The notes: generated by a model from the sequence alone, not told the origin. A stretch of DNA of 22,441 bases from CAZOOR01 sp964581505 (GCA_964581505.1 CAZOOR010000048.1:1-22441); one strand, 5' to 3'; shown: positions 7,526 through 15,595, counted from the stretch's first letter. Translations and numbers: made by a program.

Positions 7526-7601
7526 AATCAAAGTCTTTCTTTGATGTTAAAGTAAATATTAATTCACTGTCCGTTCAATTTTAATAAATTAAAGTAATAA
7601 A

Positions 7602-8642
7602 CTACAAATCGTTTAATTCAAAATATTCATATTCAGGTTTTTTTACAAATAAATCACTAGAAATAGAATCTAACTTATTAATTGTTGCGTTTATTGCCAA
7701 ATCGGATTTATCAATTCCAATCCATTTTCGACCTAATAAGTGAGCTGATTTTAAAGTTGTCCCGGAACCGCAAAAACAATCTAATACAATACTATTTTTA
7801 TTTGACGAAGTTTTAACAATTAAATCTAAAAGTCTTTGATTTTTCTCTGTTGGATAAGTAGGATATTGTGGGTCTTTAAACTCCCAAATATCTTGAACTC
7901 GCTTGCCATCTCTTTCGTCTGCATAAATTATTTTTCTTGGGTTGCCGGTAGAAGACCATTCGAGTAATCCTTCGTTGTCCCATTTCTCTAAAGTTTCTAC
8001 ATCAGTTCTCCAATGCCTGCCTTTTGGAGGCAAATTACCATTAAACGGTTTTGACGAATTTCCATTTTGTGTTTCACCTGGTGCGTGAATTGGTACAGTT
8101 GTATATCGCCTTCCGCTTTTATCTTTTTTAGGAAATAGGTTAATAATATCTTCTTCGCTATATGGTTCTCTTGGTTCGTTCCAAATAGGATGTCGTGATT
8201 TAGAATAAAAAAGAATTAAATCCTTAATATTTCCATATCCTATTCTATTAAAATTCTTTGGGTTACATTTAATTCGAGTAATATCGTTTATAAAATTTTC
8301 AATTCCAAATATTTCATCCATCATTATTTTTACATAATGTCCTATTTTATAATCAATATGTAAATATATTGAACCTTTATCTGATAACAGTTCTCTGAGT
8401 AATAATAGCCTTTTTCTAAGATATTCAATAAATTTACTACCAACAAGTTTATCGGAATACGCAAGTTTACCTTTTTTTGAATTGCTTATTGTTGTAGCTC
8501 TACCGTTAGTAACAGTAAAATTTCCATTTGTTGCAAAAGGAGGGTCAATATAAATTAAATCAACTTTTCCTTTTAAATTCTTTTCATTAAGCAGAAATTT
8601 AATTGCTTCTAAATTATCACCTTTTATTAACAAATTTTTCAT
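7602..8642 (-). CDS. DNA methyltransferase of type II R-M system (N4/N6, beta class)
   Basis: 346 residues. Transfers a methyl group from S-adenosylmethionine to the exocyclic amine of adenine or cytosine, protecting host sites from the partner endonuclease. Catalytic motif IV is DPPF at 33-36 (VDLIYIDPPFATNG) and the SAM-binding motif DCFCGSGTT is at 288-296, followed by GRKWIGIDKS. Catalytic motif before SAM motif is the beta-class order, as in the N6_N4_Mtase family. The middle (~100-250), with RHWRTDVETLEKWDNEG and YPTYPTEKNQRLLDLI, probably includes target recognition. It starts 11 nt after the endonuclease stop. No Shine-Dalgarno sequence precedes the ATG, unlike many genes around it, so it may be translated through coupling. 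Target sequence cannot be read from the protein. Confidence 0.9.
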   Translation of the reverse strand: MKNLLIKGDNLEAIKFLLNEKNLKGKVDLIYIDPPFATNGNFTVTNGRATTISNSKKGKLAYSDKLVGSKFIEYLRKRLLLLRELLSDKGSIYLHIDYKIGHYVKIMMDEIFGIENFINDITRIKCNPKNFNRIGYGNIKDLILFYSKSRHPIWNEPREPYSEEDIINLFPKKDKSGRRYTTVPIHAPGETQNGNSSKPFNGNLPPKGRHWRTDVETLEKWDNEGLLEWSSTGNPRKIIYADERDGKRVQDIWEFKDPQYPTYPTEKNQRLLDLIVKTSSNKNSIVLDCFCGSGTTLKSAHLLGRKWIGIDKSDLAINATINKLDSISSDLFVKKPEYEYFELNDL

Positions 8643-8653
8643 ATATACAAATT

Positions 8654-9436
8654 CTATAGTTGATATAAGAATTCAGGCAATAACAAAGCACTCATTATAT
8701 TGTAATCTTGATACAACTCAATCAATGACTTGTGCATTTTGTTATTACTTTTAATATAAAGTACTCCGTCTAATATCGCTATCTTAATTGCTTTAACATT
8801 CTTAGTTTTAATTGTACTGATAGCATCATTGAATTGTGCGTTTTGATGTCCGCCAAAATCGCTTAAAAATTTTGCTTCGCCAATGACATATTTTCCATTA
8901 AATCTAGCTACAAAATCCAGCCCTTTATTATGATGATAATTCAAATGTTCTTTTGCAAAATCCATCATAATTTTATCGCTTGCATCTAATATTGCATCTT
9001 CCATATTTGAAGTAAATTCTGTCAATGATACAGGTTTTATTCCTAATGATTTTCTAATCAGCCAATCCTTAAACATTGGTCCAATTTGTCTATTCGTTTC
9101 TTTCGGTTCACTACATCGTTCAAAAATCTTATTAAGCCCCATTGCATACAGTCTGCCGCTAATTCGATTAATTGTTCTGGGATTTCTTTCGATTGAAGTT
9201 GCATCTCGTTTCAAATATGCAATATAACTGTCTTTTATTGGGAATAAATCAAGTTTAAGCAATTCTTTGACTAATGATAAATTATTTTGATTTCTAAATT
9301 CTTTTTCAACCCTCTTCCAAATATCGTTATCAATATCTCTAATACCATCGGGAATTGTAGGATATACTTGAAATAAGTCATCAAGATATGCTTTTTGATT
9401 CGCATATTCTATACTTAATTTTGTCCATTTATTCAT
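8654..9436 (-). CDS. Type II restriction endonuclease, PD-(D/E)XK type
   Basis: 260 residues. Called a restriction enzyme because it sits immediately upstream of, and in line with, a DNA methyltransferase, and carries a PD-(D/E)XK-like active site: Asp174 in KGLDFVARF and Glu187-x-Lys189 in YVIGEAKFLSDFGG. The first ~150 residues are mostly helical and probably bind DNA. No helix-turn-helix control protein is nearby. The gene starts 28 nt after the pdxH stop and is followed after 11 nt by the methyltransferase. I am not certain of its family; the GEAKFLSDFGGHQNAQ stretch should be diagnostic in a database search. Endonuclease-first order means the methyltransferase must be made efficiently from the same message or from an internal promoter. 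Confidence 0.8.
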   Translation of the reverse strand: MNKWTKLSIEYANQKAYLDDLFQVYPTIPDGIRDIDNDIWKRVEKEFRNQNNLSLVKELLKLDLFPIKDSYIAYLKRDATSIERNPRTINRISGRLYAMGLNKIFERCSEPKETNRQIGPMFKDWLIRKSLGIKPVSLTEFTSNMEDAILDASDKIMMDFAKEHLNYHHNKGLDFVARFNGKYVIGEAKFLSDFGGHQNAQFNDAISTIKTKNVKAIKIAILDGVLYIKSNNKMHKSLIELYQDYNIMSALLLPEFLYQL

Positions 9437-9464
9437 TTGTCATCATCTCATTTATTACATAAAC

Positions 9465-10109
9465 TTATGGATATAATCTTATTTTGTGCCAATTGCCGCT
9501 CTCAAGTTTGTATGCAATTCTATCATGAAGACGGCTCTCGCGTCCTTGCCAAAACTCGAAATAATTCGGTATCAATCTGTATCCACCCCAAAATGGAGGA
9601 AGAGGTACATCGGTTTTGAATTTTTGCATATATTTTACAACCCTTCTAATCAATGTAAAACGACTGTCGAGCGTTGTACTTTGCTTTGATGCCCATGCAC
9701 CTAACTTACTCTCATAAGGTCTTGTTTTAAAATATTCCTCAGATTCTTTTTGACTAATTTTTACTAATTGTCCCTCAATTCTCACTTGTCTTTCCAACTT
9801 ATCCCAATAAAATAATAATGAAGCATAAGGGTTTTCTCCAATTTCAAGTCCTTTACGACTGTTGTAATTAGTATAGAATACTATTCCACGCTCGTCAATA
9901 TATTTAATTAGAACTACACGCGAGGAAGGCTTTGCATCTTTTGTTGCCGTTGATAGTACCATAGCATTCGGCTCAACCAAATCTGTATTTAACGCATCGG
10001 CAAACCACTTTTCAAATTGCTTAAACGGACTATCTTCCGCATTTGAAATATCAAATTTGCCTTTTGTATAGTCGCGTCTTAATCCTGATATTGAATCTAA
10101 TAATGACAT
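9465..10109 (-). CDS. pdxH: Pyridoxamine/pyridoxine 5'-phosphate oxidase
   Basis: 214 residues, the usual PdxH length. The FMN-dependent cytoplasmic enzyme oxidises pyridoxine or pyridoxamine 5'-phosphate to pyridoxal 5'-phosphate, in vitamin B6 synthesis and salvage. Supporting segments: MSLLDSISGLRRDYTKG start, MVLSTATKDAKPSSRVVLIK (FMN/substrate binding, residues 50-69), FYTNYNSRKG, ASLLFYWDKLERQVRIEG, and the C-terminal substrate motif ESRLHDR (191-197) with the closing W...RLYP. It begins 8 nt after the CAP-domain gene stop, so the two are probably co-transcribed even though their roles are unrelated. The R-M pair lies directly downstream. Confidence 0.97.
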   Translation of the reverse strand: MSLLDSISGLRRDYTKGKFDISNAEDSPFKQFEKWFADALNTDLVEPNAMVLSTATKDAKPSSRVVLIKYIDERGIVFYTNYNSRKGLEIGENPYASLLFYWDKLERQVRIEGQLVKISQKESEEYFKTRPYESKLGAWASKQSTTLDSRFTLIRRVVKYMQKFKTDVPLPPFWGGYRLIPNYFEFWQGRESRLHDRIAYKLESGNWHKIRLYP

Positions 10110-10117
10110 AGAACGAT

Positions 10118-11893
10118 TTATTTAATTAAATTTAACTTTTTAAAATAATTCTTACCGGCTATATTTATAACAACAATATATGAGCCTGTGTTTATATGCG
10201 ATATATCAATCTCATTATTTGAATGAAAATTAATATAATCGACTAATAATTTCCCATTAATATCGAAAATTTGTAAATCGAAAATAATATCCGACTTGGA
10301 AACAAAATTAATTTTTCCCTTTGACGGATTGGGTGTGAGCAGTAAATCGGCTCCATATTTTTCGATTTCGACTAATGTTGATTTCTCTGTCCAAAATGTA
10401 AACGGTACAGACCAATCGCTTGTAATATTCGTATTGAAAGCTCGAACACGATACCAATATTGCAAATCTTTCTTTAAAATATTCTGTGGAACAATATAGA
10501 ATGATTTTGTGATATTTCGTTTATTAATCTTCATCGCCCCATTTGAAAAATCAGCATTATCAGCTATCTGTAATTGGTATGATTTTGCCCCGTTACTTGA
10601 CTTCCATCGTATTTTAACATAAGTAGGTATCTCGGTAGCATTATTAGCAGGATATTCCAAGACGGGAATTCCAACAGTTGCACCTTTGCGAGTTGTAAAT
10701 GCAAACGGAACAGACCACTTGCCGGTACCAATATCATTTTTTCCTGATACCCGCCAATAATATTTAGTTTCTTTTTCGAGCGAAGAAAGATTAAATGAAG
10801 TTGCGGTTATATTTGATTTAGATATAAATAATTGACTAAAACCAACATCTGTTGCAACTTGCAAATTGTACGAAACTGCATCAGGTACTTGTTGCCAACT
10901 TAATAATAGTTCAGTAGGTTGTTCGCTTGCATTATTTGACGGTGAAACAAGAAGTGGGGCAGATGGGATACTGCCAACATTATCGCTCACCTTGAACCAA
11001 TAAGAGTAATCTTTTGTTTGTCCTTTATATTGAACATTCTTCACAGTTACATTGTAACGTTTGTCTTTTTCCAAATTAAGCAAATCGAAACGAAGCATAT
11101 TGGGAACACCGTAGCCGCTATTATCTGCCGTTACATTATTAAATTGCACATTGGAACCGTTATCGTCTTTGATAGATAGCACTGCATTATCATAATTTAC
11201 ATTCTTATTATCCCACCAATTGTTTTTATTGAATACAGCAGTAAAATGAAAATGCCAATATTTGCCCTGTCCGTTCATTACTATCTCACTTGGATAATTA
11301 TGATATGGATATGCTACAAAATCATCGTTCCAATCCGAAAGATTTTGCTTATCATCATCAATAACATAAATTGAAGCCGCCGTAATACCGAATTGAGGAT
11401 TTTTCTTTGATGCTCCGTCAACTCTACCGAAAGCAATGAATTTTACAAACGGGTCTAAAATCCAACGCCTATGTCCGCATACATTAACATTCATATCCAA
11501 CATCCAGTTGATTACAGCATCAACACATTGCTTATAAGAACTACCATAGTACCAACGAATATGCAGATTTGATTTTTTAGCACCTTTTACTCCTTCATTT
11601 GAATAGCATTTCCAATTTGTCGGAGGAGTATGTGATAACGCTTCGTTTGCCGCTGTCATTAATGCGGATTTTTGCACTAAAATATCTTTCGTATAATTGT
11701 ATGTTACCGGCTTTAAACCATGAATAGCACGAATTGCATTTATTTTTTTTAGGACATTTTGTTTTTCAATTTCCTTCAATTTACCCTCTTGACAATTGTT
11801 GATGTCAGGGACAATATCGTAGAACTCATTCTGAGCCGTTAGTATAGCAGGGAATATGACGCTAAACAATAATAGTAGAAAAACCTTTTTCAT
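10118..11893 (-). CDS. Secreted CAP-domain protein with two FnIII repeats and T9SS sorting domain
   Basis: 591 residues. Signal peptide ~1-20 (MKKVFLLLLFSVIFPAILTA). Residues ~45-200 form a CAP (SCP/PR-1/Tpx-1) domain: NAIRAIHGLKPVTYN, KSALMTAANEALSHTPP with His88, and GHRRWILDP with His141, the two histidines expected in the CAP cavity. Two fibronectin-III-like modules follow (~315-405 and ~410-500), each with the ALSY/AKSYxLQVA-type strand, a YYWRV/YWYRV core and WSVPF ends. A T9SS type A sorting domain closes the protein (LTPNPSKGKINF ... DINGKLLVDY ... HINTGSYIVVI). Bacterial CAP proteins are often extracellular and of unsettled activity. It starts 31 nt downstream of the gcvH terminator hairpin, so its own promoter, if any, must overlap that terminator or it depends on read-through. 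Confidence 0.9.
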   Translation of the reverse strand: MKKVFLLLLFSVIFPAILTAQNEFYDIVPDINNCQEGKLKEIEKQNVLKKINAIRAIHGLKPVTYNYTKDILVQKSALMTAANEALSHTPPTNWKCYSNEGVKGAKKSNLHIRWYYGSSYKQCVDAVINWMLDMNVNVCGHRRWILDPFVKFIAFGRVDGASKKNPQFGITAASIYVIDDDKQNLSDWNDDFVAYPYHNYPSEIVMNGQGKYWHFHFTAVFNKNNWWDNKNVNYDNAVLSIKDDNGSNVQFNNVTADNSGYGVPNMLRFDLLNLEKDKRYNVTVKNVQYKGQTKDYSYWFKVSDNVGSIPSAPLLVSPSNNASEQPTELLLSWQQVPDAVSYNLQVATDVGFSQLFISKSNITATSFNLSSLEKETKYYWRVSGKNDIGTGKWSVPFAFTTRKGATVGIPVLEYPANNATEIPTYVKIRWKSSNGAKSYQLQIADNADFSNGAMKINKRNITKSFYIVPQNILKKDLQYWYRVRAFNTNITSDWSVPFTFWTEKSTLVEIEKYGADLLLTPNPSKGKINFVSKSDIIFDLQIFDINGKLLVDYINFHSNNEIDISHINTGSYIVVINIAGKNYFKKLNLIK

Positions 11894-11917
11894 TTTGCAT
11901 ACTCAAATAATATTATG

Positions 11918-11945
11918 AAAAAAAAGGCAGACAATTGCCTGCCTT
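11918..11945 (-). terminator. Intrinsic terminator after gcvH
   Basis: Minus-strand stem of 7 bp (arms 11939-11945 and 11924-11930) with an 8-nt loop, followed by a run of T extending to 11918. It lies 21 nt after the gcvH stop codon. Confidence 0.85.
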
Positions 11946-11966
11946 GTATATCAAGATAAAGACAAA

Positions 11967-12347
11967 TTATTGTCCGATTAACTCTTTATAAGCATTTACG
12001 TCAAGTAAATCATTAAGTTCATTTGAATCGGATAATTCAATCTTCACGAACCAACCTTTACCATAAGGGTCGCTATTAACAATTTCCGGTGTGTCGTTCA
12101 ATTCCGGATTAATTTCTGTAATTTTTCCACTAACCGGTGCAAACATATCGGAAACGGTTTTTACAGCTTCGATAGTACCAATAGTATCACCCTTTGCAAT
12201 TTCGGATAAATCCTCGTCAATATCTACATAAACAACATCGCCCAATTCTCCCTGAGCGTGGTCTGTTATGCCGATTGTGGCAATATTGCCATCAACTGAA
12301 ATCCATTCGTGTTCTTTTGTGTACTTTAAGTTTTCCGGAAAATTCAT
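11967..12347 (-). CDS. gcvH: Glycine cleavage system H protein
   Basis: 126 residues from the ATG at 12347, which has AGGAG six nt upstream (12354-12358); an in-frame upstream start at 12377 would add ten residues unlike the family and place the ribosome binding site inside the gene. The H protein carries the aminomethyl group on a lipoyl-lysine between the P, T and L proteins of glycine cleavage. The start NFPENLKYTKEHEWISVDG and IGITDHAQGELGDVVYVDIDE are standard, and the lipoylated lysine is Lys63 in IEAVKTVSDMFAP. No gcvT or gcvP is in the window, so the rest of the system is elsewhere. It has its own promoter and terminator and appears to be a single-gene unit. Confidence 0.97.
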   Translation of the reverse strand: MNFPENLKYTKEHEWISVDGNIATIGITDHAQGELGDVVYVDIDEDLSEIAKGDTIGTIEAVKTVSDMFAPVSGKITEINPELNDTPEIVNSDPYGKGWFVKIELSDSNELNDLLDVNAYKELIGQ

Positions 12348-12398
12348 TTTTTTCTCCTGTCTTATATTATTATTCAATATATCATTTAAAAAAGTTTA

Positions 12399-12429
12399 TA
12401 AATTTATATAAGAAATTCCATTTATCAAA
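12399..12429 (-). promoter_or_regulatory. Candidate promoter of gcvH
   Basis: On the minus strand TTTG (12426-12429) is followed after 19 nt by TAAATTTA (12399-12406), the same boxes and spacing as upstream of the gene at 1310. The transcript would start about 45 nt before the gcvH ATG. Confidence 0.45.
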
Positions 12430-12458
12430 ATATTTTTCTTAATACTCAAATTATTTTT

Positions 12459-12558
12459 NNNNNNNNNNNNNNNNNNNNNNNNNNNNNNNNNNNNNNNNNN
12501 NNNNNNNNNNNNNNNNNNNNNNNNNNNNNNNNNNNNNNNNNNNNNNNNNNNNNNNNNN
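12459..12558. other. Assembly gap of 100 N
   Basis: Exactly 100 N, the usual placeholder for a gap of unknown length. The twelve bases to the left (12447-12458) and right (12559-12570) are identical, CAAATTATTTTT. The two contigs may therefore simply overlap by 12 bp, with no sequence missing. The non-N sequence of the 12348-12647 intergenic region holds the gcvH promoter and the inverted repeat at 12587, and nothing else that I can name. Confidence 0.98.
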
Positions 12559-12586
12559 CAAATTATTTTTATTTACTTTCGTTAAA

Positions 12587-12615
12587 CTAATTAATTGGTT
12601 GTTCCAATCAATTAG
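12587..12615. repeat. Inverted repeat upstream of flavodoxin-like gene
   Basis: Two 12-bp arms (12587-12598 CTAATTAATTGG and 12604-12615 CCAATCAATTAG) with one mismatch and a 5-nt spacer, ending 32 nt before the ATG at 12648. It could be an operator for a dimeric regulator or a 5'-UTR hairpin. No U-run follows, so it is not a terminator. Confidence 0.5.
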
Positions 12616-12647
12616 GTTTTTGTTTTGAGAGAAGAAACAGGTTCTTA

Positions 12648-13349
12648 ATGAGTATTAATGTAATAGCTTTCAATTGTAGTCCGAATGAAGAACATGGCAA
12701 TACAGGCAAAGTTCTTAATCGTCTCCTTGCAGGTATGCAGGCGGAGGGTGCTAATATTGAATTATACTATACCAATAAAATGAATATCGAAAAATGTCTC
12801 GGTTGCACGGAAGACCCGACATTTAGTACAACCGGTGATTGTAGAGTTACCGATGATATGAAATATATTTATCCGAAAATGAGAACAGCTGATATTTGGA
12901 TTTTTGCAAGTCCGAACTATCAGCAGGTTATTAATCACTCTTTAATTAATTTATTCGATAGATTAGAACCGCTTTTTGAGCCTGCCAATGAATTTACCAA
13001 CGGAACTGAAAATTTATCTGAAAATAATTCAAAGGGTAAAGTACTACTGCTTTCTACCGGAAATGAATTTGATGCACTATCATTTAATCAATTAATTGAG
13101 CATGTAAAATCCCTTTCCAAATTATTTAGAAGGGCATATCTTGGAACAATTATGCGTCCGCATGCATGGGTATTGAACGGTGAGGACTATATATCCGAAG
13201 CTATTAATCGCTTCTATAACTCATTAACTCTTGCCGGTAAGGAAATTGTCAAAACAGGTAATCTCTCAAATGACACTCTAAAAATTGTCAATAAAGATTT
13301 ACTCGAAAAACAAAAATTTCTGGCTTCTTTGTTTTCCGAAATGAATTAA
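12648..13349 (+). CDS. Flavodoxin-like NAD(P)H-dependent oxidoreductase
   Basis: 233 residues, cytoplasmic. The N-terminal strand and phosphate-binding loop, IAFNCSPNEEHGNTGKVLNRLL, are typical of the NADPH-dependent FMN reductase/flavodoxin-like fold, followed by ELYYTNKMNIEKCLGC and DIWIFASPNYQQVINHSLINLFDR, where the family usually has FAxPVYxxxxxxxxKxFxDR. Three cysteines (50, 53 and 65, a C-x2-C-x11-C pattern) lie where related iron-sulfur flavoproteins hold a cluster or structural cysteines; three are not enough to prove an Fe-S site. Substrate unknown. It appears to be a single transcription unit, with the inverted repeat at 12587 upstream and a terminator at 13369. The ribosome binding site is weak (AGAAGAAACAGG). 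Confidence 0.85.
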   Translation: MSINVIAFNCSPNEEHGNTGKVLNRLLAGMQAEGANIELYYTNKMNIEKCLGCTEDPTFSTTGDCRVTDDMKYIYPKMRTADIWIFASPNYQQVINHSLINLFDRLEPLFEPANEFTNGTENLSENNSKGKVLLLSTGNEFDALSFNQLIEHVKSLSKLFRRAYLGTIMRPHAWVLNGEDYISEAINRFYNSLTLAGKEIVKTGNLSNDTLKIVNKDLLEKQKFLASLFSEMN

Positions 13350-13368
13350 TCGTTTCTATAATTCTTTT

Positions 13369-13394
13369 AATCCTGCCATTGCAGGATTTTTTTT
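13369..13394 (+). terminator. Intrinsic terminator after flavodoxin-like gene
   Basis: Perfect 8-bp stem AATCCTGC/GCAGGATT (13369-13376 and 13381-13388) with a CATT loop, running into eight T. It lies 19 nt after the stop codon. Confidence 0.93.
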
Positions 13395-13448
13395 GTCAAT
13401 ACTAATCAGCTACAATCGTTCTAAATAGTGATTAATAGGAAATAGATT

Positions 13449-14180
13449 ATGAAACTACAAAAATTATCATTAGTACTGTTCATTTTTCTTGCGGCTTCTT
13501 TCTTGGCTTTTCCGCAGAATGTTGAACAAATAATTAAAAAACATATCAAGGCAAGGGGTGGCAATAAACTAAGTTCAATTGCCGCTGTTAAATTTATAGG
13601 TAAAATTGAAACTGCCGGTAAAACATATAAATTATTATTCATTAAAAAAATGCCTGATAAGATTCGATTTCAGGTTGATATGAACGGTACACCCGGAGTA
13701 ACTGTTTTCGATGCAGATTCCGGTTGGATTTTTGACCCTTCGCAAGGTCAATATGAGCCAAAAAAATTATCACCTGATGAAATAAAACAAAAAAAACCGC
13801 TTATCTCCTATCTAATGGTTTTCTTTGATGATTTGCTTTTGCATTATAAAACCAAGAGTTTCAAGGTCTCTTACATCGGGAAAGAAGAGTTTCACGGCAG
13901 AACATATTTCAAGATTCTGGTAATGCTGAAGGACGGTACTGTGATTACGTATTATATCAATAGTAAAACATATCTTGATGACTATCATAAAGTACTTTTT
14001 ACAGACTTGAATGTGGTTTTTGATATTGATTTAAGTCAGTTTGCACTAGTTGAAGGAATTAATATCCCATTGATTATTGAATCAAAAGTGCATAATCAAA
14101 GAATGACGAGAATTACTATCGAAACAATTAAAATTAATCCTGATTTAAACGATGAGTATTTTGAAATGCCCAAGTTTTAA
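13449..14180 (+). CDS. LolA-like periplasmic protein (outer-membrane lipoprotein-sorting family)
   Basis: 243 residues. Signal peptide ~1-22 (MKLQKLSLVLFIFLAASFLAFPQ). The mature protein begins NVEQIIKKHIKARGGNKLSSIAAVKFIGKIETAG, the usual opening of LolA/LolB-like Bacteroidota proteins, and continues with alternating beta strands: MPDKIRFQVDMNG, VTVFDADSGWIFDP, YIGKEEFHGRTYFKILVML and VITYYINSKTYLDDYHKV. It ends INPDLNDEYFEMPKF, a typical ending for this group. The fold is an open beta-barrel that holds lipid or lipoprotein acyl chains; cargo here is unknown. An AGGAAA sequence precedes the ATG. It ends 36 nt before the E2 gene and may be co-transcribed with it. Confidence 0.8.
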   Translation: MKLQKLSLVLFIFLAASFLAFPQNVEQIIKKHIKARGGNKLSSIAAVKFIGKIETAGKTYKLLFIKKMPDKIRFQVDMNGTPGVTVFDADSGWIFDPSQGQYEPKKLSPDEIKQKKPLISYLMVFFDDLLLHYKTKSFKVSYIGKEEFHGRTYFKILVMLKDGTVITYYINSKTYLDDYHKVLFTDLNVVFDIDLSQFALVEGINIPLIIESKVHNQRMTRITIETIKINPDLNDEYFEMPKF

Positions 14181-14216
14181 TTATTAATTATCAAAAGAAA
14201 ATAATAGAGATAAAAT

Positions 14217-15533
14217 ATGAAGATTGATGTTATTATGCCCAAAATGGGGGAATCCCTACAAGAAGGTACTATTTTAAAATGGTTGAAAAGTGTGGGCGAT
14301 ATTATTGAACGTGATGAGATGATATTGGAAATTTCCACAGATAAAGTTGATACGGAAGTCCCATCACCTGTTGCCGGTATTCTTGCTGATATTCTTGCTA
14401 ATGAAGGTGATACTGTTGATGTCGGCAGCGTAATTGCAAAAATTGAAACATCGGAGCAAAGTGATGTAGCCACCGACAACCTGTCTTCAAAGAATCCTAA
14501 TGATAATGACATTTTGCAAAAAGAAAATAGCAAAATTAATAGACCATCTGGAAATTCACAGGAAAATGGAACGATGAAAATTCCTCGTTCTGATGGGAAA
14601 AAATTCTACTCACCCCTTGTTCGCTCAATAGCTAAGGCGGAGGGTATTTCTCTTGAAGCACTACAAAGTATTGAAGGTACCGGAGCTGACGGCAGACTAA
14701 CCAAAAAGGATATTACGAAATTTATTAAAAATCGTAATACTAATACAGGAGATACAACCACCCCTGTACAGATGGCTCAAAAACAAACAGAGTCTGTTCA
14801 ACCTCTCATTATAAATAATGAAGATATTGAGATAATTCCTATGGACAGAGTAAGGCAACTTATTGCCGAACATATGGTGCAATCACAAAGAACATCAGCT
14901 CATGTTACAAGTATTGAAGAATGCGATGTTACAGGTTTAGTTAAATTCCGAGAAAAGCATAAATCCAAATTCTTAGAGCGTGAAGGAATCAAATTAACAT
15001 ATACTCCATTCTTCGTAAAAGCCTTAATAGATGCTGTTAGACAGTATCCGAAAATAAATGTCAGCGTTGACGATAATAATATTATCCTTCATAAGAGAGT
15101 GCATCTTAGTTTTGCCACTGCTCTCGAAGACGGGAACTTGATTGTTCCTGTGATTAAAAATTCGGACGCTCTCGGTATTACGGGTTTGGCACGGAGTATC
15201 AATGATTTATCAAAGCGAGCTAGAAGTAAAAACTTAAAACCTGAAGAAATTCAGGGTGGAACAATTGCCCTTACAAATGTAGGCACATTCGGAACTTTAT
15301 TCGGCACACCGATAATCAATCAACCGCAGACAGCAATCGTTGGTGTTGGTGCTATTAAGAAACAAGCAGTTGTTCGCGAGCTAGATGGGGAAGATGCCAT
15401 AGTAGTTCGTCAAATGATGTATGTTTCAATTACTTATGACCATCGCGTTATTGACGGAATGCTTGCCGGACAAGCACTCGCTCAAATAGTGAAAAATCTT
15501 GAAAATATGAATGAGAATACTTTATCCTTATGA
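14217..15533 (+). CDS. 2-oxoacid dehydrogenase complex E2 (dihydrolipoamide acyltransferase)
   Basis: 438 residues. E2 is the acyl-transferring core of a 2-oxoacid dehydrogenase complex, passing an acyl group from E1 to CoA through a swinging lipoyl arm. Domains in order: one lipoyl domain (~1-77) with Lys43 in EISTDKVDTEVPSP; a flexible linker rich in Asn, Ser and Lys (~80-125); a peripheral subunit-binding domain (~130-170, SPLVRSIAKAEG ... GTGADGRLTKKDI); a second linker; and the catalytic domain (~205-430) with the active-site YDHRVIDG (His409, Asp413). Lipoyl and catalytic motifs fit the branched-chain or 2-oxoglutarate type as well as pyruvate, so I give no gene symbol. No E1 or E3 gene is nearby. 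A bidirectional terminator follows. Confidence 0.95.
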   Translation: MKIDVIMPKMGESLQEGTILKWLKSVGDIIERDEMILEISTDKVDTEVPSPVAGILADILANEGDTVDVGSVIAKIETSEQSDVATDNLSSKNPNDNDILQKENSKINRPSGNSQENGTMKIPRSDGKKFYSPLVRSIAKAEGISLEALQSIEGTGADGRLTKKDITKFIKNRNTNTGDTTTPVQMAQKQTESVQPLIINNEDIEIIPMDRVRQLIAEHMVQSQRTSAHVTSIEECDVTGLVKFREKHKSKFLEREGIKLTYTPFFVKALIDAVRQYPKINVSVDDNNIILHKRVHLSFATALEDGNLIVPVIKNSDALGITGLARSINDLSKRARSKNLKPEEIQGGTIALTNVGTFGTLFGTPIINQPQTAIVGVGAIKKQAVVRELDGEDAIVVRQMMYVSITYDHRVIDGMLAGQALAQIVKNLENMNENTLSL

Positions 15534-15561
15534 TTGTTCAATAAAGTTTAATAATTTAAAT

Positions 15562-15595
15562 AAAAAAGACAGGTGAATAATACGCCTGTCTTTTC
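15562..15595. terminator. Bidirectional terminator between E2 gene and carB
   Basis: Stem GACAGG/CCTGTC (15568-15573 and 15585-15590), extended by A4/T4 pairs, with an 11-nt loop. A-run on one side and T-run on the other make it work for the plus-strand E2 gene (ends 15533) and the minus-strand carB (ends 15608). Confidence 0.92.

Noticed and set aside
7594..9466. ATAAACT near both ends of the R-M pair as possible target-site duplication
   Set aside because: Seven AT-rich bases are expected by chance in this composition, and the copies are not placed at symmetric element ends.
14177..14533. Open frame on the minus strand opposite the start of the E2 gene, 118 codons
   Set aside because: It lies fully over a well-supported lipoyl domain on the other strand and has low-complexity Ser/Thr content typical of an antisense shadow.
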